Shown: positions 1-12,900, numbered from the stretch's first letter. The stretch: 64,000 bases of DNA from Nitrosomonas sp. Is35 (GCF_033063295.1 NZ_JAWJZH010000001.1:1-64000); one strand, 5' to 3'. Made by a program: numbers and translations. The notes: generated from the letters alone by a model not told the origin.

Positions 1-1374
1 ATGCAATCACTGAACACTTTCTGGTTATCCTGCCTTGATCATTTTAGAAAAGAACTCAACGCACAGCAATTTAACACCTGGATCAAACCCTTACAGATTG
101 ATCCGGAACTGAATAGCGACGATGAGGTTGTGTTGATTGCACCTAACCGTTTCGTGTCGCAATGGGTTAAAGATAATTTCATCGGGCACATTGAAAACAT
201 GGCGCTGATGTACTTCGACAAGAAAATCCAGTTTCACCTGAAACTGGCCGAGCAAAACGATGCAAAAACCGTGATAGTCAAAGCCGCGCCGGTGGAAGCA
301 CCACAGGAGCCGCCAGCGGAACCCAAGGCCGCATACCAGCCCGGCAGGAAAAATCCCAGCGGTCTGAATCCTAATTTCACCTTCGATAATTTCGTCACCG
401 GCAAAGCCAATCAACTCGCGCGCGCCGGTGCGATCCAGGTGGCGGAATCGCCCGGCATCGCGTACAACCCGCTGTTCATCTACGGCGGCGTGGGGCTGGG
501 AAAAACGCACTTGATTCAAGCCATCGGCAATTACGTGCAGAAAAACGACAAAAACGCCAAGATCCGCTATGTGCATGCGGAAAAATACGTGTCCGATGTC
601 GTCAGCGCTTACCAGCACAAAGCGTTCGACAAGTTCAAGCTGTACTACCATTCGCTCGATCTGTTGCTGGTGGACGATGTGCAGTTCTTTGGAGGGAAGA
701 ACCGCACGCAGGAAGAGTTTTTCTATGCGTTCAACGCGCTGATTGAAACGCATAAACAAGTGATTATCACGTGCGATACTTATCCGAAAGAAATTACCGG
801 ACTGGAAGAACGTCTGGTATCGCGTTTTGGCTGGGGATTGACGGTAGCGGTCGAGCCGCCGGAACTGGAAATGCGCGTGGCGATTTTGCTAAAGAAAGCC
901 GAGCAGGAAAAAATCCGTCTGGGCGAAAATGTCGCGTTTTTCATTGCCAAGCATATCCGCTCCAATGTGCGTGAGCTGGAAGGCGCATTGAAACGCGTGC
1001 TGGCTTTCTCGCGCTTCATCGGTCAGGAAATCACCTTGGATCTGGCGAAGGAGGCATTAAAGGACTTGCTTGCCGTGCAAAGCCGGCAAATCTCGATCGA
1101 GAACATCCAGAAAACCGTCGCCGATTACTACAAAATAAAAGTATCGGAAATGTATTCCAAGAAGCGCTCGCGTATCGTCGCACGGCCACGGCAAATGGCA
1201 ATGGCCATCGCCAAGGAACTGACTTCATTGAGTTTGCCGGATATCGGCGAGGCGTTCGGCGGCCGGGATCATACCACCGTGCTGCATGGCTACCGCAAAA
1301 TTAACGAATTGCGCATTTCCGATCCGGTGGTGAACCGCGATTTCAACGCGCTGATACTCATTTTGAGAGGTTGA
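1..1374 (+). CDS. dnaA: Chromosomal replication initiator protein DnaA
   Basis: DnaA binds DnaA boxes at the origin as an ATP-bound oligomer and opens the duplex for helicase loading. The 457-residue protein has the family layout: N-terminal helicase-interacting domain, a short Pro/Ala-rich linker (about residues 95-120), an AAA+ core with Walker [10 protein letters not shown] near residue 165 and Walker [11 protein letters not shown] near 225, and a C-terminal DNA-binding domain with the signature [13 protein letters not shown]. Length is normal. The start codon is base 1, so the sequence was evidently linearised at dnaA and its promoter lies outside the window. dnaN and gyrB follow on the same strand. 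Confidence 0.98.
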   Translation: MQSLNTFWLSCLDHFRKELNAQQFNTWIKPLQIDPELNSDDEVVLIAPNRFVSQWVKDNFIGHIENMALMYFDKKIQFHLKLAEQNDAKTVIVKAAPVEAPQEPPAEPKAAYQPGRKNPSGLNPNFTFDNFVTGKANQLARAGAIQVAESPGIAYNPLFIYGGVGLGKTHLIQAIGNYVQKNDKNAKIRYVHAEKYVSDVVSAYQHKAFDKFKLYYHSLDLLLVDDVQFFGGKNRTQEEFFYAFNALIETHKQVIITCDTYPKEITGLEERLVSRFGWGLTVAVEPPELEMRVAILLKKAEQEKIRLGENVAFFIAKHIRSNVRELEGALKRVLAFSRFIGQEITLDLAKEALKDLLAVQSRQISIENIQKTVADYYKIKVSEMYSKKRSRIVARPRQMAMAIAKELTSLSLPDIGEAFGGRDHTTVLHGYRKINELRISDPVVNRDFNALILILRG

Positions 1375-1390
1375 TAACAGTTGAACAGTT

Positions 1391-1434
1391 TGTGTATAAC
1401 TCTTGTTTTAAAAAATCCGCCATTTTTATCCACA
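1391..1434. other. DnaA-box pair, possible part of oriC or dnaN control region
   Basis: The 188-base AT-rich gap between dnaA and dnaN contains a perfect DnaA box, TTATCCACA at 1426-1434, and an inverted near-match TGTGTATAA at 1391-1399 with one mismatch to TGTGGATAA. This is direct sequence evidence for DnaA binding. It may be part of the origin or an autoregulatory site. Two boxes alone do not make a convincing complete oriC, and the main cluster may lie upstream of dnaA outside the window. Confidence 0.6.
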
Positions 1435-1562
1435 AACTATCCAAGCAGTATACACTCGCCATACAAAGCAAAATTTTAAACTATCTTGTTGATATTCAGC
1501 AGATGTTAGAAACTATACAGAAGATTGGCGGACATTATTAAATTACTATTACTTTTATATAA

Positions 1563-2678
1563 ATGCTTTTAATTAAAACCAACCGGGATACCTTGTTAAA
1601 ACCGCTGCAGACAGTCACCGGAATTGTCGAACGCCGTCAGACATTGCCTATCTTATCGAATGTGCTGATCCGGCAAACTGCGGAAAAGACCTCTTTTTTG
1701 ACCACTGATCTGGAAATACAAATCAAAACGGTTGCAACCATTGATTTGTTGCCCAAACAGGATTTTTCCTTAACGGTTTCCGCGAAAAAACTTCAGGATA
1801 TTCTGCGTTCTCTATCCGCCGACGCCGAAGTAACCTTAACCCGGCAGGACGATCATCTCTACGTCAAATCCGGCAAAAGCGCGTTCAACCTGCAAATACT
1901 TCCGGCGGAAGACTTTCCAGAAGTTGCGGAAGAAGCTGAATCGGAAAATGCGATCACGCTGAAACAAAAAGAATTAAAAGATTTATTGCACCATGTCCAG
2001 TTCGCCGTCGCGCAACAAGACATCCGTTATTACCTGAACGGTCTGTTGTTATTGACGGATAACAAGAAATTCATCAGCGTTGGCACCGACGGACATCGTT
2101 TGGCTTACATCGAGGCGGCACTGGACAAAGCACAGAAAAAGCAGGAAGTCATCCTGCCACGCAAGGCCGTGTATGAACTGTCCAAACTGCTCGAAGATAA
2201 CGAAGAACCGGTAACCATTGAATACTTCCAGAACAAGGTGCGGTTTTCCTTTTCCGGCATTGTCCTGACGTCCAAAGTCATCGATGGTAAGTTTCCCGAC
2301 TACAATCGCGTTATCCCGACCCGGAACAACAAACAGTTTGAAATTAGCCGCCAAACCTTCTTGCAAGCGTTGCAACGGGTATCGATACTGTCTAACCAAA
2401 GCGAAAAATTCCGCGGTGTGCGCTTGATCGTCAGTGAAAATAACTTGCGTATCGTTTGCAAAAACAACGAACAGGAAGAAGCCGAAGAAGAACTGGAAAT
2501 CAACTACACTGAAGAATCGGTGGATATCAGCCTGAACATCACTTATCTGCTCGATTTATTGAACAATGTGGATAGCGAAACCGTGCAATGCGCGTTTGAA
2601 AATGCCAACAGCAGCGTGCTGATCACAATACCTGGGAACGATGCGTTTAAATATATCGTCATGCCGATGAGAATTTAA
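1563..2678 (+). CDS. dnaN: DNA polymerase III beta subunit (sliding clamp)
   Basis: Forms the ring-shaped dimer that tethers DNA polymerase III and other enzymes to DNA. The 371-residue product has normal length and the three repeated clamp folds expected of the family. It opens with LIKTNRDTLLKPLQTVTGIVE-like clamp sequence and ends with the conserved hydrophobic tail YIVMPMRI, typical of beta clamps. It lies between dnaA and gyrB on the same strand, the standard position. No clear Shine-Dalgarno sequence precedes the ATG. recF, which often follows dnaN, is missing here, and gyrB comes next after 83 bases. Confidence 0.98.
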   Translation: MLLIKTNRDTLLKPLQTVTGIVERRQTLPILSNVLIRQTAEKTSFLTTDLEIQIKTVATIDLLPKQDFSLTVSAKKLQDILRSLSADAEVTLTRQDDHLYVKSGKSAFNLQILPAEDFPEVAEEAESENAITLKQKELKDLLHHVQFAVAQQDIRYYLNGLLLLTDNKKFISVGTDGHRLAYIEAALDKAQKKQEVILPRKAVYELSKLLEDNEEPVTIEYFQNKVRFSFSGIVLTSKVIDGKFPDYNRVIPTRNNKQFEISRQTFLQALQRVSILSNQSEKFRGVRLIVSENNLRIVCKNNEQEEAEEELEINYTEESVDISLNITYLLDLLNNVDSETVQCAFENANSSVLITIPGNDAFKYIVMPMRI

Positions 2679-2758
2679 GCGCATGTGCGCAAGCACTCAG
2701 CAAAATCGGCAACTATCGAAGTCATTTCCTGCAACTTACATAACCCTGAAAATCCTGA

Positions 2759-5182
<2,424 letters not shown>

Positions 5183-5274
5183 GAAAGCTATCGAATGTCA
5201 AAATAAGTGAAATTTAGTATAAGTTATTGAAATTTAAATAACGTAATGAATGAAAGTATGGGTAGTGAGTAAGT

Positions 5275-5300
5275 GGGGCTCGTCAAGAGCCCTTTTTTTT
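5275..5300 (+). terminator. Rho-independent terminator after gyrB
   Basis: GGGCTC (5276-5281), a five-base loop and GAGCCC (5287-5292) are followed by eight T residues. This is a canonical intrinsic terminator. It closes the dnaA-dnaN-gyrB group and separates it from the acquired restriction locus. Confidence 0.9.
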
Positions 5301-5373
5301 AAGACTGAATTACATTTGTTCATCAAATGACTTGTAGGCTATGTAGGGATCATTTTGGGAATAAAGCTCACCG

Positions 5374-7953
5374 ATGAATAAGCAACAATTAGCAGCCAAA
5401 ATCTGGGAATCCGCCAACCAGATGCGTTCAAAAATCGAAGCCAATGAATATAAGGACTATATTCTTGGCTTTATTTTTTACAAATATCTTTCAGATAAAG
5501 AATTACAGTTTGCCAAAAAAGAAGACTTTTCTGCCGAAGATATTAAAGCGCTGTCAGAGGATGATGCAGAAACCGTTGAATATTTTAAAAGCAACATTGG
5601 CTACTTTATTGCCCATGAAAACCTTTTTTCCACTTGGATTGCAAAGGGAAAAGACTTCGATGTTTCCAATGTACGCGATGCGCTCTCTGCCTTTAGCCGT
5701 TTAATTCCAGTACACAAAAAGCTGTTTGATGGTGTTTTTGACACCCTGCAAACAGGCCTCAGCAAGTTAGGCGAAAGCGCAGCGGTGCAAACCAAAGCCA
5801 TTAGCCAGCTCATTCACTTGATTAAAGACATCCCGATGGATGGCAAGCAAGATTACGATGTGCTTGGCTTTATTTATGAATACCTGATTAGCATGTTTGC
5901 CGCCAATGCGGGTAAAAAAGCAGGCGAATTTTATACGCCGCATGAAGTATCGTTGCTCATGTCCGAGCTCATTGCGCACCATGTCAAAGACAAAAAAGAG
6001 ATTCAGATTTATGACCCAACCAGTGGCTCAGGCTCATTGCTCATCAATATAGGCCAATCCGTTGCCAAGCATATCGATGATGAAAACAACATCAAATACT
6101 ACGCGCAGGAGCTCAAGCAAAATACCTACAACCTCACGCGCATGAACTTGGTGATGCGTGGCATTTTGCCCAGCAACATCATCACGCGTAATGGCGATAC
6201 CTTAGAAGATGACTGGCCCTATTTTGATGAAAGTGACCCCACCAACTCCTACAACCCGCTGTATTTGGATGCGGTGGTTTCTAACCCGCCCTATTCACAA
6301 AAATGGGATTCCGAGCATAAAGACACCGACCCGCGTTATGCCCGCTTTGGCTTAGCACCCAAAACCAAGGCCGACTACGCCTTTTTGTTGCATGATTTAT
6401 ATCACCTTAAACCGGATGGCATGATGACGATTGTCTTGCCTCATGGCGTGCTGTTCCGTGGCGGTGAAGAAGGCGTTATTCGTCAAAAACTCATTGAAGC
6501 CAACCATATCGACGCCATTATCGGCTTGCCCGCCAATATCTTTTTTGGCACAGGTATCCCGACCATCATCATGGTGCTCAAACAAAAACGTGCGCAACCC
6601 GATGTGCTGATCGTCGATGCCTCCAAAGGCTTTATTAAGGTTGGCAAAAACAACAAGCTCAGAGCCTCCGATATTAAACGTATTACCGATACCGTAATCG
6701 AGCGGCAAACCCACCCCAAATATTCCAAGCTGGTGAGCCGTGACCAAATCCGTGAAAATGATTACAACCTCAATATTCCAAGGTATGTCGATTCATCTGA
6801 ACCGGCAGAGAGCTGGGATATATACGCCACCATGTTTGGCGGTATTCCCGATAAAGAAATCAATGCGCTGGCTGATTTTTGGCAGGCTTTCCCCAATTTA
6901 AGGGCGGCGCTATTCACCGCAACTTCAAGTGAATATTCCGCGCTCAATGTGGCAGACATTAAAACCGCCATTACCCAGCACGCCGATGTCAAAGCCTTTG
7001 CGCAACGCTTTAACGCCGCTTTTGCGGATTTTGATGGTTTTTTAAAGCAAGGGCTACTCACCAACATGCAAACGGTGAACATTCAAAAACAACTCACCGT
7101 GATCAGTGACGATATTTTTAGCCGTCTAAAGCCTATCCCGCTCATCGACAAATACGAGGCCTATCAACTGCTCGACGACCATTGGACCAGCATCGCGGTG
7201 GATTTAGAAATCATCCAAAGCGAAGGCTTTGCCGCCACCAAACAGGTTGACCCCAATATCGTCAGCAAGAAAAAAGACGGCAAAGACCAAGAAGTGCAAG
7301 AAGGCTGGCTAGGCCACATTATGCCGTTTGAGTTGGTGCAACAAACCTACTTAAGCGGTGAACTGCAACAGATTCAAAGCAAAGAAAACCGCTTGGCAGA
7401 AATAAGCGCAGAAGTTGAGGAAATACTCGATTCACTGACTGAGGAAGAAAAATCCAGCGCAATCGTTAACGTAGCGATGGACGCTTTTGTGGCAAGCGAG
7501 GTAGCCAAAGAAGCCAAACAACTCAAAGCTGAAGTTAAAAAAGGCGTTGTATTTGCAGAAGAAACGATAGAAATCAAAACATTAAAAGTAGACGCGCTGC
7601 TTGCGGAAGAAAAAGAACTCAAAAAACGACTCAAAGCTGAAACTGCCGCGCTTCACTTAAAAACCAAAATCGCCATTGAGGCGTTAACAGACGCACAAGT
7701 GTGCGCAATGCTAGAACTGAAATGGATTAACCCACTGGTCGCCGCGCTCGACCTACTGCCTACCGTGCTGATACACACCCTCACCACCGAGGTGCAAGTG
7801 CTGGCGGATAAATACGCCACCACCTATGCAGATGTGGCAAAAGAGATTGCTAGCACAGAGGGTGAACTCGCCAGCATGATAGACGAACTCACCGGCAACG
7901 CCTTTGATATGCAAGGTTTGGCTGAGTTTAAGACGTTCTTGAAGGCTGATTAA
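5374..7953 (+). CDS. hsdM: Type I restriction-modification system methyltransferase subunit HsdM
   Basis: Modification subunit that methylates adenine N6 in the site chosen by HsdS and is also part of the restriction complex. The N-terminal HsdM helical domain contains DYILGFIFYKYLSDKEL. The N6-methylase core has SAM motif I DPTSGSGSLLINIG (about residues 214-227) and catalytic motif IV NPPY (about 308). At 859 residues it is much longer than classical HsdM (about 500). The extra C-terminal part (about residues 560-859) is rich in Lys/Glu and reads as helical or coiled coil. hsdS begins one base after the stop, so the two are co-translated. Confidence 0.95.
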   Translation: MNKQQLAAKIWESANQMRSKIEANEYKDYILGFIFYKYLSDKELQFAKKEDFSAEDIKALSEDDAETVEYFKSNIGYFIAHENLFSTWIAKGKDFDVSNVRDALSAFSRLIPVHKKLFDGVFDTLQTGLSKLGESAAVQTKAISQLIHLIKDIPMDGKQDYDVLGFIYEYLISMFAANAGKKAGEFYTPHEVSLLMSELIAHHVKDKKEIQIYDPTSGSGSLLINIGQSVAKHIDDENNIKYYAQELKQNTYNLTRMNLVMRGILPSNIITRNGDTLEDDWPYFDESDPTNSYNPLYLDAVVSNPPYSQKWDSEHKDTDPRYARFGLAPKTKADYAFLLHDLYHLKPDGMMTIVLPHGVLFRGGEEGVIRQKLIEANHIDAIIGLPANIFFGTGIPTIIMVLKQKRAQPDVLIVDASKGFIKVGKNNKLRASDIKRITDTVIERQTHPKYSKLVSRDQIRENDYNLNIPRYVDSSEPAESWDIYATMFGGIPDKEINALADFWQAFPNLRAALFTATSSEYSALNVADIKTAITQHADVKAFAQRFNAAFADFDGFLKQGLLTNMQTVNIQKQLTVISDDIFSRLKPIPLIDKYEAYQLLDDHWTSIAVDLEIIQSEGFAATKQVDPNIVSKKKDGKDQEVQEGWLGHIMPFELVQQTYLSGELQQIQSKENRLAEISAEVEEILDSLTEEEKSSAIVNVAMDAFVASEVAKEAKQLKAEVKKGVVFAEETIEIKTLKVDALLAEEKELKKRLKAETAALHLKTKIAIEALTDAQVCAMLELKWINPLVAALDLLPTVLIHTLTTEVQVLADKYATTYADVAKEIASTEGELASMIDELTGNAFDMQGLAEFKTFLKAD

Positions 7954-7954
7954 G

Positions 7955-9190
7955 ATGGCTGACATAAAAAAAGTGCCAGTCATTCGGTTTAAGGGATTTA
8001 ATGAAGAGTGGATAGATGGTCCATTGGGAGAGGCTGTTGAATTTTTTAGTGGACTTACTTACTCCCCAAAAGATGTAGTCGATAGCGATGGAACATTAGT
8101 TCTTCGTTCATCAAATGTGATAAATGGGGAAATAGTTAATGCAGATGATGTGTTTGTGAATTCTGAAGTTGTTAACTGCGACAATGTAAGAGCAGGTGAT
8201 ATTGCTGTTGTAGTAAGAAATGGATCTCGTTCTTTGATTGGGAAACATGCCCAAATCAAAAGAAAGATGAACAATACCGTCATAGGTGCTTTTATGACTG
8301 GAATACGTTCGGAGCAACCAAACTTCATTAATGTACTTCTCGATACCCAACAATTCAATAAGGAAGTAGAAAAAAATCTTGGTGCAACAATAAATCAAAT
8401 TACGACTAGTGCATTTAAAAAAATGCAATTCAGTGTTCCAGACCCAACCGAACAAACCCAAATAGGTAGTTATTTCCAAAACCTCGATAAGCTGATTAGC
8501 TTGCATCAAGCCAAGGTCGATAAGCTGGTTAACCTCAAAAAAGCCATGCTTGAAAAAATGTTTCCCAAAGATGGTGCTAATGTCCCTGAAATTCGGTTTA
8601 AAGGTTTTGAATTGGCCTGGGAAGAGAAAAATATTACAGAACTAGGTCAAATATTTATTGGTTTAGTGACAACTATGACCAAGTATTATCGCGAATCTGG
8701 TGCTTTGCTCATAAGAAATTCTGATATTAAAAATAATCACTTTAAATTTGCAGATTCGCCAATTTTTCTTGATGAGCAATTTGCGAACGATAACTCAAAC
8801 CGTAAACTTCAAATTGGGGATGTTGTAACAGTACATACTGGCGAAGCCGGCACTTCTGCTGTTATTGCCAAAAGAGAAGAGGGTTCAATTGGATTTGCTA
8901 CAATTAATACTAGACCCAACAAAAAAATAATTGATTCAAATTATTTATCAACGTTTTTAAACACAGACACACATAAATATTTTGCTATCAAAATGTCCAC
9001 AGGTGATGGGCGAACAAATTACAATTTAGGTGACTTTTTTAAATTAGTTGTACCACTACCAAAATTAGAAGAGCAAAAGAAAGTAGGCAGTTATTTCCAA
9101 AACCTCGACAAGCTGATTTTCCTCCACCAAACCGAGTTAGATAAACTCAACAACCTCAAAAAAGCCTGCTTGGAAAAGATGTTTGTCTAA
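7955..9190 (+). CDS. hsdS: Type I restriction-modification specificity subunit HsdS
   Basis: DNA-recognition subunit that sets the target sequence of the HsdM/HsdR complex. It has two target-recognition domains, each opening with IRFKGF (residues about 10 and 212) and each ending in a conserved helical spacer containing SYFQNLDKLI. The spacers act as the ruler between the two half-sites. Length, 411 residues, is normal and both halves are intact. The recognition domains are AT-richer than flanking housekeeping genes, in keeping with horizontal exchange. It follows hsdM by one base; vapBC separates it from hsdR. Confidence 0.95.
   Translation: MADIKKVPVIRFKGFNEEWIDGPLGEAVEFFSGLTYSPKDVVDSDGTLVLRSSNVINGEIVNADDVFVNSEVVNCDNVRAGDIAVVVRNGSRSLIGKHAQIKRKMNNTVIGAFMTGIRSEQPNFINVLLDTQQFNKEVEKNLGATINQITTSAFKKMQFSVPDPTEQTQIGSYFQNLDKLISLHQAKVDKLVNLKKAMLEKMFPKDGANVPEIRFKGFELAWEEKNITELGQIFIGLVTTMTKYYRESGALLIRNSDIKNNHFKFADSPIFLDEQFANDNSNRKLQIGDVVTVHTGEAGTSAVIAKREEGSIGFATINTRPNKKIIDSNYLSTFLNTDTHKYFAIKMSTGDGRTNYNLGDFFKLVVPLPKLEEQKKVGSYFQNLDKLIFLHQTELDKLNNLKKACLEKMFV
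8468..8497 (+). repeat. Direct repeat in hsdS, copy 1
   Basis: Thirty bases coding for the first conserved spacer of HsdS (SYFQNLDKLI). They recur at 9089-9118 with a single mismatch (T to C). Such repeats between target-recognition domains are known sites for recombination that swaps HsdS specificity; here only one complete hsdS is visible. Confidence 0.85.
9089..9118 (+). repeat. Direct repeat in hsdS, copy 2
   Basis: Second copy of the 30-base repeat, in the C-terminal conserved spacer of HsdS. It differs from the copy at 8468-8497 by one base. Confidence 0.85.
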
Positions 9191-9249
9191 GGAAATGATT
9201 GGCTTTTTTGATTCTATTTTTAAGCCAGCACACCGTGCGAACGTAGCGT

Positions 9250-9278
9250 TGCATTATCGCTTAGCCCTGTCTAAAATA
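9250..9278 (+). promoter_or_regulatory. Sigma70-type promoter for vapBC
   Basis: TTGCAT (9250-9255) and TAAAAT (9273-9278) are separated by 17 bases, a near-consensus -35/-10 pair, about 43 bases before the vapB start. The bases just after it (ACATACAGTCTAGTACACAC) hold short inverted elements that could be the VapBC operator, which is an inference. The promoter would drive vapB-vapC and probably hsdR. Confidence 0.6.
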
Positions 9279-9320
9279 CATACAGTCTAGTACACACATT
9301 TATTGCGGGAGATCAACATT

Positions 9321-9575
9321 ATGCAAACACTAACGACACGGGTGTTTATGAATGGCAATAGCCAAGCGGTGCGCATTCCGCAGGCTTTTCAACTGGATGT
9401 TCAGCAAGTTGAAATAAGCCGTGCGGAGAATGGCGACCTTGTGATTCACCCCATAAAACCTAAACGGGGCGATAGCTTGCTAGCGGCACTCACGCAGTTT
9501 GACGATGATTTTATTGAGGCATTGTCGGAGGATGTTTCAACTGCGCAAACGATGCAAGATAGAGATGCTTTATGA
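9321..9575 (+). CDS. vapB: VapB-family antitoxin (AbrB-like)
   Basis: Antitoxin that binds and neutralises the VapC ribonuclease and represses its own promoter. The 84-residue product begins QTLTTRVFMNGNSQAVRIPQ, the swapped-hairpin AbrB/MazE-type DNA-binding fold of VapB (typical RVFxxGNSQAVRIP motif). The acidic C-terminus would fold against the toxin. The ATG at 9321 is preferred over an upstream TTG at 9303 because GGGAG at 9307-9311 lies at proper spacing. The stop overlaps the vapC start by four bases (ATGA), the usual arrangement for a toxin-antitoxin pair. Confidence 0.92.
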   Translation: MQTLTTRVFMNGNSQAVRIPQAFQLDVQQVEISRAENGDLVIHPIKPKRGDSLLAALTQFDDDFIEALSEDVSTAQTMQDRDAL

Positions 9576-9979
9576 GGTATATGCTGGATACCAATATCAT
9601 CATCTATTTGCTGAAAAATAAGCCCGTCGCGGTTGCAGAGCGGGTGAATGCACTCAGTGACGATGATGTGTTGTGTATGTCTTATATTACTTACGCGGAG
9701 TTGTTAAAAGGTGCTGAGCGCAGTGTGCGTAAAGCGCAGGTACTTAAACAGATTAAACAGCTGACGCTGAGCATCCCTGTGGAATATGCGATTGATGCAA
9801 GAATTTGCCAGCATTACGCGGCGCAGTTTACCCAGCTTAAAACTTCTGGCACACCGATTGGCGCGAATGATTTGTGGATTGCCTGCCATGCGCTGGCAGT
9901 GGATGCCACTTTAGTGACTAATAATGTAGGCGAATTCGAACGTGTGCATAGCTTGAGCATTGAAAACTGGAGCCTATGA
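9572..9979 (+). CDS. vapC: VapC-family toxin, PIN-domain ribonuclease
   Basis: PIN-domain endoribonuclease; VapC toxins typically cleave tRNA or rRNA and stop growth when the antitoxin is lost. The 135-residue protein has the acidic PIN residues in order: D near the start in MLDTNIIIYLLK, E in ITYAELLKGAE near residue 44, and the late acidic pair in GANDLWIACHAL (about residue 98) followed by LVTNNVGEFERV. All expected active-site positions are present, so it is probably functional. It overlaps vapB upstream and hsdR downstream by four bases each, so it is translationally tied to the restriction subunit. Confidence 0.94.
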   Translation: MRYMLDTNIIIYLLKNKPVAVAERVNALSDDDVLCMSYITYAELLKGAERSVRKAQVLKQIKQLTLSIPVEYAIDARICQHYAAQFTQLKTSGTPIGANDLWIACHALAVDATLVTNNVGEFERVHSLSIENWSL

Positions 9980-12900
9980 CCTTCCCCTCTGAAGCCCGAT
10001 TTGAAGCCGCCTTGATTGAAGAACTCTCAAACAAGGGGTGGGAAAAGACTGTGCTAAAAAACCCGGCGGAGGCGGATTTACTCAACAACTGGGCACAGAT
10101 TTTATTTGAGAATAATCGAGAGCGTGACCGCTTAAACGATACACCACTAACGAACAGCGAAATGCAACAAATCATGGAGCAGATTGCCGAGCTACGCACG
10201 CCGCTAAAACTCAATGGCTTTATCAATGGCAAGACGGTGGCAATTACACGGGATAACCCGGCCGACACTTTGCATTTGGGTAAAGAAATCAGCTTGAAGA
10301 TATACGACCGCCGCGAAATTGCCGCCGGGCAAAGCCGTTACCAGATTGTGCAACAACCGAGATTTAAGAGCCATTCCAAAATTCTGAATGACCGTCGCGG
10401 CGACCTGCTGCTGTTAATTAATGGCATGCCCGTGATTCACATAGAGCTTAAAAAAAGCGGGGTAGCGGTGAGCCAAGCTTGCCACCAAATTGAGAAATAT
10501 GCCCATGAGGGTTTGTTTACGGGCATTTTTTCATTGCTGCAGTTGTTTGTGGCGATGGAGCCAGAAGAAACGTTGTATTTTGCTAACCCTGGGCCAGACG
10601 GCAAATTTAACAAAGATTATTTTTTTCATTGGGGTGATTTTAATAACGAGCCGATTAACCACTGGAAAAAAATCGCCGCTGATTTGCTCTCTATCCCGAT
10701 GGCGCATCAACTGATTGGTTTTTATACCGTGGCGGATGATACCGATGGCGTGCTGAAGGTGATGCGTAGCTACCAGTATTACGCTGCCAATGCGATTTCG
10801 ACCAAGGTAGCCAAAACGGATTGGGAAAATACCAACCAACTAGGCGGCTATATTTGGCACACCACAGGCTCAGGCAAAACCATGACCAGCTTTAAATCTG
10901 CTCAACTGATAGCCAACTCAAAAGATGCCGATAAGGTGATTTTTTTGATGGACAGGATCGAGCTGGGCACGCAATCGTTGCTTCAGTATCAAGGCTTTGC
11001 CGATGAAAACGAAGACGTGCAAGCCACCGAAAATACAGGTGTTTTAGTCACCAAACTAAAAAGCACCGACCCTGCCAATACCTTGATTGTCACCTCGATT
11101 CAAAAGATGAGTAATATCAAAGATGAGGCAGAGGGACTAACAGCGCATGATGTAGAAATCATGCGGGCAAAAAGAGTGGTGTTTATTGTGGATGAGGCGC
11201 ATCGTTCCACTTTTGGCGATATGCTGATTACGATTAAGCAAACCTTTAACAATGCCTTGTTTTTTGGATTTACTGGCACGCCGATTCATGATGAAAACCA
11301 ACGGCAAATGAACACCACCGCCACGGTGTTTGGCGATGAATTGCACCGGTACAGCATTGCCGATGGCATTCGCGATAAAAACGTATTGGGGTTTGACCCT
11401 TATAAGGTGATGACCTACAAAGACAATGAGTTACGCAAAGCGGTGGCGCTTGAAAAAGCCAAAGCCAGCAGCGAAGCCGAAGCGCTGGCTGACCCCAAGA
11501 AAAAAGAAGTGTTTAACCACACTATGCGCAAAGTGAGCATGGCGGGGCATTTGGACGAGGCTGGGCAATATGTAAAAGGCATTGAAGATTACATATCGAG
11601 CGTGCAATACGAACGTATTGAACATCAAGAAAAAGTGGTTGAGGATATTTTGGAGCACTGGGTCACGTTAAGCCAAAACGGGAAATTCCACGCGATTTTG
11701 GCAACCAGTAGCATTAAAGAAGCGATTGAGTATTACAGATTGTTAAAGGCTAAGTGTGATTTAAACATCACCGCGCTGTTTGACCCCAACATTGATAACA
11801 ACGGCAATGCGCACGATAAGGAAGCCGGTTTGCTGGAAATTGTTGAGGACTACAACCAGAAATTTGGCCAAGCCTTTACCTTTGCGGCGCATGATAAATT
11901 TAAAAAAGACATTGCTGCCAGACTCGGCCACAAAAAACCCTATGCGCAAATTGCCAAAACACCCGAGCAGCAAATCAATTTGCTGATAGTGGTTGACCAG
12001 ATGCTGACTGGCTTTGACTCAAAATGGCTCAATACTTTGTACTTGGATAAAGTGATTAAGTACGAAAACATCATTCAGGCATTCTCACGCACTAATCGAC
12101 TGTTTGGGCCTGATAAACCGTTTGGCACGATTCGCTATTATCGTAAGCCACATACGATGGAACAGCATATCAACCGTGCAGTTAAATTGTATTCAGGCGA
12201 CAAACCGATTGCGCTATTTGCGCAACGGCTGGAAAGTAACCTGAATAAGTTAAATGCGATTTATGAAGAAATTGTTGAGTTGTTCATCCATGCGGGCGTT
12301 GCTAATTTTGAGAAACTACCTAACGATTTAACTGAACGAGGCAAGTTTGCCAAGCTGTTTAAGGCATTAAATGATTATTTAGAAGCTGCAAAAATTCAAG
12401 GCTTTAAATGGAGCCAGTTAACGTATGAATTTGGTAATTCCAAATCTGTCGTGACCTTAAAATTTGATGAAAACACCTACCTGATTTTGGCGTTACGTTA
12501 TAAAGAGCTATTTAGTAGCGGAGCTGGCGGTGGTAGCAGTGATGTGCCTTTTGAAATTGATGGCTATCTAACGCAGATCGATACCGGGATTATTGATGCG
12601 GATTATATGAATTCCCGATTTGAGAAGTTCTTAAAGACACTCCGGCAAGCAGGTGACGATAGCGGGGAAGTTCAAAAAACGTTAGATGAGTTACACAAGT
12701 CTTTTGCTTCGCTCACGCAAGAAGAACAAAAATATGCCAATATTTTTCTGCATGATGTTCAGAGTGGCAATATCACCATAGATATCCAAAAAACCTTTAG
12801 GGACTATATAACCGAGTATCAATTTACGGCTAAAGATACAGAAATACATGAGATTGCACAGGATCTTGGCTTAGATGAAACCAAGCTAAGAGCGATGATG

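Noticed and set aside
91..759. Long open frame on the minus strand inside dnaA
   Set aside because: Fully inside dnaA with no family motif; a codon-bias shadow, as are many similar antisense frames across the window.
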